Position numbers and translations under genes: made by a program. From contig CM067311.1 in the NCBI GenBank assembly GCA_034231615.1, positions 21,022,173 to 21,086,172 on the forward strand: a DNA stretch of 64,000 nucleotides, given 5' to 3'. Below, in pieces: positions 12,901 to 27,900 of this stretch (position 1 is the stretch's first letter; every line of letters starts with the position of its first letter). The DNA comes from Meghimatium bilineatum (taxonomy: Eukaryota > Mollusca > Gastropoda > Stylommatophora > Philomycidae). The notes beneath the pieces were generated by a model. That model was not told where the DNA came from, searched no databases, and saw only the letters and a list, made by a program, of their open reading frames with translations.

Positions 12901-15900
12901 GCATTGTTAAGGATGTATATAGTTGTATGTTTATGCAGAAAAATATTCTATGTAATCTGCAACATAATCAATCTAGTATATAATTTATTTATGATTAAAG
13001 TCAATCAATTGAAGAGTCATATTAGCTGTCATGTTTCTTTACTACTCTGTCTCTTGTGTTGTGACACAACAAAATAGCTTTGAGCTACCCCTTACATATA
13101 CATCATGATATCTTCCAGATACATAAACAAACTATAAACATCTCCATTTCATCCCCACCGACTCTTGATCCCAGGAAAAAAATTAGTCCCAGCACAAATT
13201 CAGTCTACCATTATCAGTTTCCAAACTGCCAAAGTTTTCTTTTAATCTGCACACATGACCTCGGCAATGGCCCTGCTAGATTTCCAGTAAGAAGTAGTCA
13301 TTAGAACGGAGATCTGTTGTGTCATTTTATTTGCGACTATGGCAAGGCACATAAAACTTCACCAGCCTCAAAGTTCATTATCAATTTTTCTTTGACTAGA
13401 CCCTTCACCATATCATTGATTGGTCAGGAGTCAAGGATAAGAAATGTGTAATTAATTGAAGCATGTCATGTATTACATTGCTGTTCAACTATTGTTGAAT
13501 TTCTAGACACCATTAATGCATCTAATCACAAATTCAGTGCGGATGGGTGACTTTTGAATCACGAGCAAGTTAAAGCCAGTTGTGTTTGTCAGCTCGATTC
13601 ACTAAGTCAGTTGAAAGATCATCCTCACTGCATTGAACTATTGGTCCATGCTTGGATCTTATCCTTAAGATTTACATCAGTGTGTAGCGACTGACCACAC
13701 CTATTCTGTGTTAGTTTTCCCTGGTTATCTGCTTAACCCCCCTCCCCCTCTTTACATGGTATTCCTGTAGTCTGATCAAGGCTGCAGAGTCACAAGCATT
13801 TGTTACACTACTTGCTCGTCTTATCTCCCTTAAAGCAATCACAACATCTCGGCCCATTGCTTGTTCATGATTGCCATACCAGCAGGCCTATGCACATTAA
13901 TTTCCTCGGACACCAACTTGTCCAAGCACAAATATAAAATTGATATTTGTCAGGTTAGACAGCTTCATCAGCTCCAACTGCTATTTGTGTACCCAGCTAA
14001 TCTTAATCTTAGCATGCCTATTGAGTTGCTGAGAAAGCATACACAAGTGTATGTTTGAGACTGGTCAAGCTACTCATAGTCATAACAAATGCGTGTCTTT
14101 ACTCACAATTCCCTTTCCAACATATGCCATTAACACCCATGAGCTGCACACTTTCCAAACAACAGAACCATCTGTACACATTATTATGTGTCCTTGGGTG
14201 GAAATACATGTTGAATATCGCCTTCCCTGCCAAAGACAGATGTGTCGGGCCATTGGTGCAAATATAACGGCGACTACGCATTTTCATTCTCTGGACTAAT
14301 TCTGCTGGAAATCTAGTAGGATCATGGTCCTGCTACAAGGGAGATTCAGCGGGAGTATGAAAATGAATGCTGAAAAAGAAGAATATTGCCTGATGATTCC
14401 AAGATTTTCCTCTTTTAAGTCATCTCTCCTTAATTCTCCTAATTTATCAGTGCAGAAGAATATAATATGAACTAAAAAAACTAATAAAATGTGAAGAAAT
14501 CTCATATTATGTCCGTCCGGTAAACACTAGGTCTAGCCAGACACACAGCTATTGTCTATGCACACACGTGGCACCCCTGATACATATTATTTTTTTGTTT
14601 TTGAATGACTACACAAACATTCTTATCACATAACAACATATTAAACACAAAAAACAACAATTAAAACATGTAGTGTATAAGAAATCGCATATAACGTCTG
14701 TCCGGTAAACACTAGGTCTAGCCCGACACGCAGCGTAATTATTGTCTATGCACACGTGGCACCCCTGATGCTTATTATTTTTGTGTTTTTGAACGACTAC
14801 ACAATCATTCTTATCAAATAACAACATATTAAACCAAAAAAACAACAATTAAAACATGTATTCACGATCACTTAGCCATGCCACGCGGTACTCAATTTTA
14901 TAGTAAAATATGGCTAAAAAATGGCCAACGTCGTTCCAGAAATTCGTTGACAAAACCAGCCTGCTTTCTCTCTTCTTGCAATCATAATGAGTAAAGGAAT
15001 TTTACCTTTAAACTGTGACGTATTCCTAGCTTCGTTTGGCAGGGTTTATACGTCACGGATCATTACTTCGTGAAGTTCCGTACTCGGGAATTGGGCGATG
15101 TCCTATGTAGCGGGATTGCGCCTGCAGGCACAATGGAGCTGTGCTCATAGGTGCAATATTGCGACCGCAGAGTCATAAAGGTTAACAATGCTATTGTTCA
15201 GAGAGAGTCATTCTACTGATACGTTAGTTGGGTTGACTAATGCTCCTTCTTCTTCACACCAATTTCTCAGATTTCTACCCTGATGATAAATTAAAACATC
15301 GGCATATGATAGAGTCCTTCTTTCAATGATTTGTTCATCTATGACTTGTATATGCATTTAAAGGAACAGGAGACAACGCTGAGTCTTGTGGAAGGCCTGT
15401 GTATATCATTGTGTTAAGGATTACTGCAGACCATACTCCATACTGCAACAGATAAGAGGAAACAGTAAATCACTATCTTATTGAATGCCCTGCACTACAA
15501 GACCTACGATACAACACAGCTGAAGAAGACATGCACCTACCACCATCTGGCATAGAGAAGAAAGCTTGCAACCCCAGAGATCGGATAAGTTAGTAAGTGT
15601 GTGTTTGAAAGTCCACTTGCCACATCTAAATACCACCATTATCTGGAAAAAAACACCGCAATTCAATTCACAAGGAGAGGACTGATTTAGAATTTGTAAA
15701 GTTGATCCATTAGGAAACCAAAAAAGTACTCTGTTGTAAGCATCCACAAGGTCAATTGCAGCAGCATGTCCGTACACCAGAATGAAAATCCTCGTACACA
15801 CCATAGGCTAATACTACAGCTTTGCCCCCACATCTCTCTGTTAGCACTGTATCCTCCAAAGGTAGGTAGGAAAAGGTGTAGATATTCCAACTGGTGGGAT

Positions 15901-18900
15901 ATTTTTCTCCCGATTATCAATTCCAAAAGCTTGCTGACTGTATTCTGCATGATAATTATTCAGTATCCCTAAATGTTTTAGTGATTGTGCCATGGTTTTT
16001 GCAGAGGTACCAAGTAGCTATGCAACTATTCTTCTTTAATTGTGGCACTTTTAATACTTATGTTGTACATTATGGCTAGTTCCTCCAACTCAGCATCTCC
16101 TAAATTTAGTATCTCTTGATCATTCTCTTTACTAACCTGGGTCTACTAACCATTCTACCACTGAACTGACAATATGTGTATTTAGTTGTACATAAATAGA
16201 TTTGAAATGTATATGTACCTGAAATATACCTAATTGTTTTGTATGAAATTTACAGAGTTTTGGAAGAACGAGTATCGTGTATTAGTAACCATCTGCATAG
16301 GTTGCAGCAGCAAAGGGATATGGTTAGTAGTCATGAAACTACTATTGACATCAGTGGACTTCATGCACTACAGGAAGATTTACACTGGATTGTTCTAGTA
16401 ACAGGTAAGAGTTCTGTTTTTTTGTAGAGTGCAAGTTACTGGAATATCAGCTTTAATTGTTATTAATGACAAACTATTTTCATTAACCTTCAGCACACTG
16501 AATTAAAATTAAGCAATTTCTTCCCTGCCACTGAATTATTTTTTGACACATTGCATTATTTTTTTGTGAGTGTTTGGAAAACGCAATAACTTTTGTGTTT
16601 TTATAGATTTAAAAATAAGTGTTTTAATGAAAATAAAGCAGTGAATATTGAATCTAATGATGTCAGTTTTGTTGGTATGTTTGATATATGACATGTGAGA
16701 ATCTGGTAAAGGTTTTAAAAAATGGAAAAATCATAACAAAATGTTATTTGACTCACTTGTCTTAAGTGTTGCAATCCTGATAAAATTCTTTGATATATAT
16801 ATGTCTATGCCTAATGTATTTATGGTGTTTCATAACCAAATTAACATATTGCCTGTGAAAACAAATAAAACATGTAGATGTCACTTAACCTTTAGCACTC
16901 TGTAAACAAAAACCGAACCCTTTTTTGAAAATTTGTGTTATTGTTTGTGGCTGTTTTGAAAACGTGATAACTTTTCACGTGATAAACGTGATATTTAAAT
17001 AATATTTGTACATATAAATAAAGGATATAATACTGCATATATTGGTGTAATTTTTGTACGTGTATGTGTAATACCAGACATGAGAAAGTGGTAAAAATGT
17101 TTATAACAAACAAGACAAGAACAAATATTTTAAAATTATTTATCTTTGGTTTTTAAATTTTATGAATTGGAAACCCTGTTAAAAAAAGCTAAATTCTACA
17201 GAATTTATGTGGTTTCATTGTAAAATCATCATAATATCACTGTGAGAATGAATGCACGTAAACATTTGCTGTAAATTGTTCTCAAACCCTAGACCTAGTA
17301 AGATTTGGGATCGCTCCAACATAATTGAATTTCTGCTTCTACCTCATGAAAGCCGCGTGATCAACATTATATAATAATGTAAAAATCAACTTACCTCTCA
17401 AGAATTTACTATTCACATCACAATCCATAATGATTTTACTGAATATCGATAAAACAAGTCGATAAAACCCTATTCACTTTCATATGTGATGTGGACTGAT
17501 GCTGATGTGGACTGATGAAATATATTTCATTATCACAACGCCTTTATATGTCTTCCTCTTCATAAACTATGGGGGAAAGGAAATTACATGGATTGGCTAG
17601 CTAGGATTGGTCAAATCTAGTTAGTAAACTTGCTGTTTTCAAGTATAGAGAGTTCATGGCAACGGGTGATAAAAGTTGCCACTCTTAATTTTGAAAATGT
17701 TATAGTTGCTGCTCACGTGCTAAAGGTTAACCTTATCTGTCCATTCTATTTTAGTTCTACACACAACGTGGACATACTTGTTTGAAGTGTGGCAACCTTG
17801 ATAAAATTCTTCTACTAATAGGCCTATTGTAGTTTTATTGTGGTGTTTCATAATCAAACTAATATGCTCATATCATCTGCAAAAACAAACAAAACACGTA
17901 GATGCCACATACCTTGCTGGTCTGCTCAACATTATATCTAGGAATACACAAGTATATGGGAATGTCAAACAGACAACTTAATTATTTCCAATTCTGACTA
18001 TAATTCCGACAAAATGTCTGATTTCTATCTTCTGTGAAAATAAACGTAATTCTCAAGAATTCCTCATCATCAGAATCCATTATCAAAATTTCACGAAAAA
18101 ATGCATTAACAGATTTATTTTGAGATCCTAGGGGAGATAATGGAACAGGAAAAGCAGATCCTCTTCTGTGGTGACTTCAATGTGAAAGGTACATCATGGG
18201 GCAATACTGCTTCAAACAAACAGGGAAGAGAACTTGAGGAGTCCCTGACAGATACAGACCTGGTGTGCCTTAACGATGGCCGTATAACAAGGATGGCAAG
18301 CAGGGATGGTGATGATAGTGCTATCGACCTGGCATTGGTGTCATCAGCTTCTGTGGCTATCTGCAAATGGGACGTGCTGGGGCATCATGGCAGTGACCAC
18401 CTCCCATGTGTTGTTCTCTTGAAAAATGACAAAAGTAAGCAGATATGGCCAAAGGTAAGATCCTTTAAGTATGATCACAGAGGAGTGGATGTTGTGAGCA
18501 GAATTCAACAAGACAAACGTAAGGCTCAAGTAGTGGGAAATCAGGTGTGGGATAAGCCCCCCTGGTGGAACAAAGAGGTGCAAAGGGCATGGAGCGAGAA
18601 ACGGAAAGCAGTAGCACTATGGCAAAGGGCAAGGAAACGTGTTGCACAATGGAAACGGAAGAAAGATATCTTAGTCCAAACATTCAAAGATATTGCAAAG
18701 GCGTCAAAATGGGACGAATTTGCCAGGAGATCACAGGCGAAAAGTCACTAAAATTGTTCTGGCGTTTACACAAATCCATGAATGGTCTGACAAGACGTGT
18801 GACTATTGCCGATTTCCAGAGCGACGATACCGTCTGGCAGAAGACGGACGAGACAAAAGGTGCGGCGTTGCTGGCACACTACACCGCACAAATTGGTCAG

Positions 18901-21900
18901 AGAAATGTGGAGGCATATCAAGAAATCAGGAAAATGATTACAGATACGTGTGGGAAATTGAACATGGAAAACCATATGCTAATCACAGTTGAAGAAATCA
19001 GGAAGGCGCTGAAAAGTAAAAAAAAACACAGAACCAGGGTCAGATGGCATTAGATACGATGACATTAGTCTGAGAACGGATGAGGAGTTGGGAGAGTTGG
19101 CAAACATGTTCAATAATAGCCTTCTAACGGGCAAAGTGAAAGAAGACTGGTTGCACAGCTATTTAGTTCCACTACCCAAACCTGGGAAGGACCACACCAG
19201 GATACAAGGCTACAGAATAATAACTATGCAGAATACGATTGGCAAGCTTTTGGAAAAAATTGTGGCCTGGAAGGTATCCTGTTATCTTGAGAGAAATAAG
19301 TGTTTAACAACATTGTTAGGAGGATATCGCCCAGGAAAGAAGACATGGCAGAATGCAGCCATATTTGCGCAGGATGTTTTTGAGGGGTTCGATACGCGCA
19401 TGGAGACGTGCAGTCGCAATAGATCTTGAGGATGCGTACAATATGGTGTCCTTGGATATCGTGATGCACCAACTGTTAAATCTTGCAGTTAATCCTTTTG
19501 TCATGCGGTGGGTTGGCGCCTCCCTGATGCACAGGATAGTAGTTCTTAAGTGTGGTAACTGGATATCTGCACCAACGGTTATTAGCCCTGGTCTGCCACA
19601 GGGATCGCCTCTATCTCCTGTACTTTTCAATGTATACACAGTACATATCGCTGGCAATCAAATCACAGGTGTTGGCAGAACGATGTCATATGCCGATGAT
19701 ATCCTGGTGTATAGACAGGGCAGAAATTAAGAGGAGTGCGTCGTGGAACTACAGAAGGAGCTGGACAGACTGACAAATTGGTGTCGAGATACAGGAGCAG
19801 TGGTTAATCCATCTAAGACATTCGTGACGTGGTTTTCCTTGAACAATCACATGGTAAAGACACCCATGCCACAAGTTTCGTTGTCCGGGAAAAGTTTAGA
19901 AAGAGCTAGCACAATGAGATATCTGGGTGTGTTTTTTGACAGAAGCCTGAGTTTCAGGGAACATGTTGACCACGTTATCATAAAAGCAGGCAAAGGCTTA
20001 GCAGCAATGAAGGTTATGGCTGCTGTGCAGTGTGAGCAGAGATTATTTCTTTTGTACCAGGGTTTGGTTGTGGCTGTGGTGGAATATGCACTGGCAATTC
20101 TGACTCTTAGCCAAACTCAGATCGAAAGACTGGATAGAATCCAGAATGCAGCAATGCGTATCATACTGGGATGCACAAGAGACACATCGACAAGAGCTAT
20201 GCGATACCTACTTGACTGCCCAACAGCTGAGCATAGATTACAGTATTGCCGTGCACGGGCGTACCTTCAAATGCATGCAGATAAGGAACACCTGTTGCAT
20301 TCCGAAATACAGAAAGTTAAAGGCAGCAGACTCGAGAGGGAGGTCGTGGATGGGACGTGCTGAGGATGTCATACAAAGCGTGTGCAGATTGCAGGATGTG
20401 GCAGCAGGTGCGGAATGGATAGGTCTACCCACAGATTTCATAACTTGTTTGAGAGTAGTAATATCACTTAGCAGGGAATGCAGAGAATGGTGTCCCACAG
20501 CTGTGGAGAAAGAAGTGCAGGCTTTAATCAGTGAGAATACCAAAGAGGGGGATGTGATTATATACACTGATGGATCTGTAATTAGGCATGTTCGCAGTGC
20601 TTGGGCCTTTACAGCTCATTGCGCAGGTAAAACGATCAAGGAGGAAAGTGGTGCCTTTGCGGTCACTACGAGTAATGGAGACTATGGCGGTAACAAATGC
20701 ATTTGAGTGGCTACGCACACATAAGATAACGCAGGTCTGCATCTTGAGTGACTCTATGAGTATGATTAAGAAGGTACAAGTGGGTCTTGTTCGCGAACAG
20801 TGGATTGAGGCCGTGAGAATGACTCTAGCCACTAGCTTGAAAGTGGTTACATTTATTTTCGTGCCGGGACATGTGGGCGTTAGAGGCCTTGTTCGCGAAC
20901 AGTGGATTGAGGCCTTGAGAATGACTCTAGCCACTAGCTTGAAAGTGGTTACATTTATTTTCGTGCCGGGACATGTGGGCGTTAGAGGCAATGAAAGAGC
21001 GGATCAACTGGCATCGTGCGCGATTGTGGCACGGGGCAATGGATCACGCTGACGTTTTGAACTCCTTAAGAGATATATAACGCGAGTGTGAGACTAATCT
21101 GAATGATGATTCCTTTGCAATGGCTAGGATTAAAATCGGGGATTGAAATGCGGTGTTGCTAGAGGTGAACATTTTGGAGTGCGCAGAAGAATGATGGTCA
21201 ACTAGCATAGAACCGGTACTGTCAGCAGAAGTGTAATGGCGGATACACTCAAGGAGAGATCGGAGCAACTATGGACGTGTCCAGTTTACAGTGATGATGA
21301 TCCGACGACTAACTAACTAGATTTCTTTTGAGCTAACGACGTAGAAATGAAACACAACTTCTGTCAACTTTCCTGGAAAAGTACTGAACAGGAGGTACTT
21401 GAGTCCTAGCTTAAAAGGACACAAAATATTGGTCATATAAATCTAACATCTTGTTGTTCCTCATTGATATATGAGTGGAAAACAACAGGCGATTGGAATT
21501 GCTTACCAGTGCATACGGAATGACATTGATCATAGATTACAGCCGCCGACTGCGTGATACAGGTTAAGAGACAAATTTGCAGATATGGGCACATTTCAAG
21601 GAAACTAATGAGGAACATGGTTGTAAAGATGAAAAATAACAATAGCATAGGAGAAGAAATTAGTCATTTGAAAATAAATGTCTTAGAAAACTCTTTAATA
21701 TTGACTGGAAAGAACTCACGTTAAACAAACAAATAAGAAAAGACACCAAACTGCAATATTTCTACAACAATAAGCAGAAAATGGATTTATATTGGACATG
21801 TACTTAAAATAGGCTGCCATTACAAGCATTAAAGTGGGTATCGGAAAACAAGAAAGACCATGAGAATCTCTTCACAGAACAACCTTCAAAGATGGTATGA

Positions 21901-24900
21901 TGCAGTCTCATCAACATGCAAGAACTATACACAATCGCATCACATCGCTCAAACCGGAGAGTGCTGATTTCTGCCTTATGAGTGGTTTCTGCCGCACTGT
22001 CGCTGAAGGAACATAGAAGGAAGTAGGTTAATAGCAATCAACATGTAACATAGGCTCCCTTTTCCTAGCAAGAAATATTATTGAGACATACTATTGAGAC
22101 TATATTTATATATATATATAATATGTATATATTTACATATACACGCATAATGGTTCAGGTAACCTGCTAGCAGATTCTGCAGAAGGGGAGACTCCTACAG
22201 TTCCTTCCACTATCATGAAATATTCCATCGGCCAGGCCAAGTCTGTTGATATAAACCTCACAATGAAGATGCTTTCAACGCCAGGGCTTAAGTTGGAACT
22301 ATCAGAGGAACAACATGTGGATTCTGTAATAAGGTGAGTCTAAGCCAGTGTTGGATCTAATTAATTACCACATAGGTACAGATGTCTTATAAGTATATGT
22401 CTTACATGTTCAGCCTTCATCACGATGTTGCATGTGATAGTCTTTTTTCTGCATTTATTTTCAAACTCCTGATTAGCAGGATGTAGTTCAGAGAACAGAA
22501 TGTGTTATTGTCATTGTTTACAGATTGGTTGAAATATCTGCACCTTCCATCCAGATACATCTGATTTCATTTTTGGTCACTTAGACCGTCTTGGAAATGA
22601 CTTCTCTTAATAGTCCTTACTTTTCTCACTGGTGTCCCAATTTTGCAGTTGTTTCATGCCTCATTCTTTTTATTTGTTCATGTCAGTTCCATCTGAATCA
22701 TAATTATTAACTGAAGATAGAAATTTATTATTGTTACTTCCATTATCAATAATTGTATGTTTTGTATACTTGTCTATATAGAATACGTTTTTCTCGTTTG
22801 TTCTCTAATTCCCACCGCATCTCTCTTATAGCAGGGAAATGGCTCTACTAGATTTCCATCAGGACAAGAACAGAATTGCATTTGCTTTTGTTTTTGTTTA
22901 CACTAATGGCTCAACACATCTGACTGCAGTATTCTTTTTTTTTATTGAGAATGTATTCCATTATTTATTGTCTTGTAGTTTGTCATTGCATATTTCTTGA
23001 TACATAACACAAAAGTAAGACTTCAAATTTTTTAATTTGTGTGTTGACAGGCTCAAAGGGGGGGGGGGGGGGCGCAAAGAATAGTCACAGTTACCAGCTA
23101 TGCATGTTGGAAGAACTAAGGTGGCTAAGGCCATCTCATGCCATAGAGGTCAAAGTGACTCAAAATCTATGATAAAGTTGGATGTGTCAGGCTAAAAGGC
23201 ACATATATTGCTGCTAAGCTGCAAATCATAATGCAACACTTTCTGTACTCTGACTACATCTTGCCAATCTGCAGGAGTTTGAGAATTAATAGAGATCAGA
23301 AGAAATATCTTAATTCGATATTTAGAATCATATTTCAATTATACTATCATCTGGAAAGACAGAAAGATGCCTGCTAATATGATCTAATAAAGCTCATAAC
23401 CTCTGTGGCCATAGTGGTGCCACAAATAAGACAATCAGCACAAAAAGACCTGATCCATATTATGTCGATACTCCAATGTGAGCAGGATTTATACTTGGTG
23501 GTGCCTATCTCCTGCCCCGAAGTTTCCCTTATTAGCAAGCATAAATTTATTTTCTTTAACATTGTTACTGCTTTTTAATATTTTTAAATGCTAAAAAAAT
23601 GTCCTTTCTTCTATTAACTGCAGGTTAATTGCAGCAGTTTTTAGATTATGTGAAGTGGAAAATCAAGCAGCTGGTGCAAAACTTACAGAATTCTTAAGTC
23701 CTCAGGTTGGTTGCACTATTATGTGGTTCCTTGAGAGATGGTCTGATGCTTATGTTTTACACGATGAAATGGATTATGTAGAGGTAGGTAGAACTAAGCA
23801 ATGATGCATTTTTTCTAAGCTGTATATTTTCTATAATTGGTTTTTTGATTGTATACTATTTATTGTGGGGGTATCGGTTGGTTAGTTGGTCGCTTATTGT
23901 GGGTGTTAATTCTAGTAATCAGGTGCCCCCCCCCCCCCCAAGACCATACACCTGTGTGTCTTCCTGAAAAAGACATATAAAGGTTATTTCAGATTCTACA
24001 TGATTTCATGATGTTGATAGGTGACAAGATGTTAGTGATATTATCTCAAACTTGAGGTAGCAGAAATAAAGAACCACTAAACATATGTACGAGGACTGTT
24101 CAATAAGTTTTTGGTCTAATTTTTTACCTTGAAAACTGTTAACTTAAGACTAGTTGGTTCTGTTGCCTTCAGAATAGTCCTCTTGTGATTGTATACTTTT
24201 TTTTAATACTCCTGCCACTGAATGAAGTACCCCTGGTTGGCAATTTTAGGAATAGCTCTCATTTTTCTCGTAGCATTGTCTTTAATCTCCTATGTGTCAT
24301 TGAATCAGCAACCTTTAATTGTTCTCTTAAGTTGTGAGAACAAGAAAAAGTAACATGAATAAAGTTCAGGTGAGTATGGAATATGAAGGACTAGTCTTTT
24401 ACAGTACATGTCTAAGAAACCCTCAAAATGGGGTATGAATTCTTGACTGACTGACTCAAAGACTAGTTATCTCTGGTATTGGAAGCTGTACCTTGGGAGG
24501 GAGGACAACATGGACCCTGCTAGTGAGTTGGCTCACAGGATAATGATTTCTTTGGTTACCCCCTATATGGTAAGGGCCATGTTCTTTTCATGGACAACTT
24601 TTTTTCTTCTCCTGGTCTTTTTAAGGTGCTTGCCGTTAACCAGATAGGAGCTTGTGGCACACTACATTTGAATCATAGAGGGGTTCCCGGTGCAATTGGG
24701 TCTGTGAAGGCCAAGGCTAGTGACAAAGCAGTATTCCCATTACTGCTACAGATGGCAATATTATGTACATGTCATGTACATGTCATCTGCTACAGGAAGA
24801 TACTTAGAATATCATGGAAGGATAAAATCAGAAACTCAGATATTATAAACACACTGAATATTCCAGAGTGTTGGTTACTAAACACAATAACAAAAAGATA

Positions 24901-27900
24901 ACTACGCCTGTTTGGTCATATAAAGAGACATAACTGTTTAGAAAGACAAATAATGGAGGGAAGAGTACCTGGGTAGAGGAGAAGGGGCAGACCAAGAAGA
25001 CGATGGACTGACGACATTAAAGATAACATGAATACATCGCTAGAAAATGCAAGCCACATCGCCCAAGACAGAGAGAGGTTCAGAGAGTTCATTGGGAAGA
25101 CAACGTTCTGGAAGGAATACGTCACATGATATGGTTTGACAAGATGCCTGTTCATTTGATAACAACTGCACTAGGTGCGCAGACCTTCACTAAGAAGATC
25201 ATGGAAAAACCATGCACACTACAGTCCTATTCCCATCATATGGGAGGTGTAGAGTGTTGACAAGCAGCTAACATTTTACTTGTTAGCCCAGAGAATCTGC
25301 AAGTGGTGGAAGAAAATTTTCTTTTACCTAATTAGAAGCTTGCTTTGTAAATTCGCTAGTCCTGTAGAAGATAAAAAATCCTGGCCAAGTCAAGGCAGAA
25401 AACTCCACTTGCAGATTGTTCATTGGCTTCTTGAGGGTGCAAGCCTCGGGCTTCCTCTTCTGCTGGAAGAAGAACCACTAATCCACCAGATAGGATTTGG
25501 GCAGCACACTACATTGCTATCAGTTCTAAACAGCAAATCGCAAGTCTTTTTTGCTTGACTGCGAGGTCTGTTCCTGTCGGGGAATGAAATACCACCAGAC
25601 CAAGTATGTGTGATCTGTATGTCAGGTAGTTCTGTTTTGTTAGATATCATATCTTGTTAATTTGAAAGTGGAATGTACATCAGATTTGCACAAGCAATTA
25701 GGTACGCCATTTATTTTGTTTTTACTGAAAAAAAAACGTCTTTACCACTTCCTCACACCTCTCGCATCACAAATACAAATTACATATATATTTAGTAACG
25801 CAAAATGAGTTAAACAGGTTACTAAAACACTTACCTTGCCTATTAATAAAAATATATTTAAAAAAGTATATATAAAAAAACATACAATAAAACTAAACAG
25901 GACAATTCTCCACGTATCGGCTCAAATTGAACCTTTTTCAAGAGACAAACAACGGAAAACGACAAAATACAAAACAAAATAGATGTCTATATTTCATCAA
26001 GCCCCGTCTTCATAGCGCAGGGATGGCAACGCATCTAGTAAAAGAGAAAATGCGTGCATTCATTATAAACAAACCGAAAGTGGGAAATTAGAGGCACTAT
26101 AGATGAGCGCAAGAATAATAAAAGAAAAAGATAAGAAAAATACCCCTTTTGTCACTCTATCAGACAGGCAGGTTTTAAGAACATAGTCACAACAGGCAAG
26201 ACTGAAGGGAACAGAGACAGATGGGGACGTGAGAAAATATTCATGTGACAACCTAGCAAGGCTTGGAAACAACGATCCTGATAACAATACTGTGAACAGA
26301 GAACCATGGTCACCTACGCCAACAAGAATGGCATATGACAATGATAGATGAGTAATGATGAGGTTGTGTGGTGGTGGGGTGAGTGGGTTTGGGGAAGGAA
26401 GGATACAAGAAGAATCAACATTTGAAAACGCATGGAATGAATGTGAAACCAAATATAGACATAAACATATATATAAAACCAAACCTAAACATACATAGAA
26501 ATGTATACACACACCAAGAGTCAAGAAATAAACACATAACAAGATGGACACAGATGTGTGAAGGATACCCACACAAAATGCACAGGCATGTAAATGTATC
26601 CACACACAGGAAAGGGCTCACACCAGAATAGGTATACACATTGACACAGAATGGAGATATGTGCATTAACATAAAAAAGCACTCACATAAATATACATAT
26701 ATATATATATGTATACATAAATATGAACATTCATGCACATAAACACTTTCTCACATAAATAATAACATGAACATTCGTACACATAGAAACATATACATAT
26801 ATTAATGTAAATATAATCGTTCGTTCAAATAAAGATAATGCTATAACAACTGCATATGTATACATACAAATGTGTGGCCCAAAGTAATTGTGTGGATACA
26901 TAGAACCATGTAAAACGAAATGCATATACAAATAACTATACATGTGTGGGCACCCATCGAAGAGACAACTGCAATAAAAACGAGGAAATCAAAATCTAAA
27001 TATGTAAATGATTTAACAATAACAAAATGGCAGAGTACAAAATAATCACATATTGACATACACAAACGAAAGAAGACATAAAGGAATTATATAGAAGTAC
27101 GGCAAACACAAAAATAATAATTACTCACGAAAGTGTACAAAGACAAATAATTACAAGAATCAGTGCAATACGAGAGTAGAGGGTATAAAGAAAAGGTGGG
27201 TAACTCAAACAAAACGGTGATTAATGTTCATTCCTTGTGGTTGCAAGACTCCCATATGACAAATGAGATGATATTCCAAGGACTGACGTTGCCGGTCACC
27301 GGTATAACAACGTAACAAACCGGTTATAGAGACATCAGAGCTACCATGATGTGACGGGCTGTTAAAATGATTAGCCACTGGGGAGTCACGATGATTCGTG
27401 ATATCTCTCAAATGTTCGGCGAATCTATCAGCTAAACGTCTACCAGTCTCACCAATATACTTCATATCACAACGCTTACATATGATAGAGTATATTAAGT
27501 TACGGGACACACATGATAAAGAATCCTGAATATCAAAGTGTGATTTAGGAAACTGTAAAATAGGAGTGAGAATAACAAAAGGGCAAGTCAAACAATTTCG
27601 ATGACAAGGGACAGTTCCTAGTTGACCTGCAGAAGAGAATGAACTAAGAGATCCCGAAGGTTTCTGTCCCTCCGAAAAGCGACTAGTGGAAGAGAGGGAA
27701 ATACAGGACTGGAGATGGGATCTAACTGGAATCTATTATATTTCAACTGGAATCTAGATGGGATCTATTACGACATTTCTCTATCCTCCAGTTAGATCCC
27801 ATCTCCAGTCCTGCATTTCCCTCTCTTCCACTAGTCGCTTTTCGGAGGGACAGAAACCTTCGGGATCTCTTAGTTCATTGTCGTCTGCGCACTTCTACAG

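Noticed and set aside
24316-24420. Possible extra XPO4 exon between exons I and J
   Set aside because: No frame continues the XPO4 peptide, and exon J already follows exon I in phase with the expected sequence.
26415-26738. Minus-strand ORF of 107 codons rich in Cys, Tyr and Ile, repeated at 28860-29171 and 61709-62032
   Set aside because: It is translation of the low-complexity acacat/atatat 3-prime region of the PLE; its composition follows the repeat and it has no domain.
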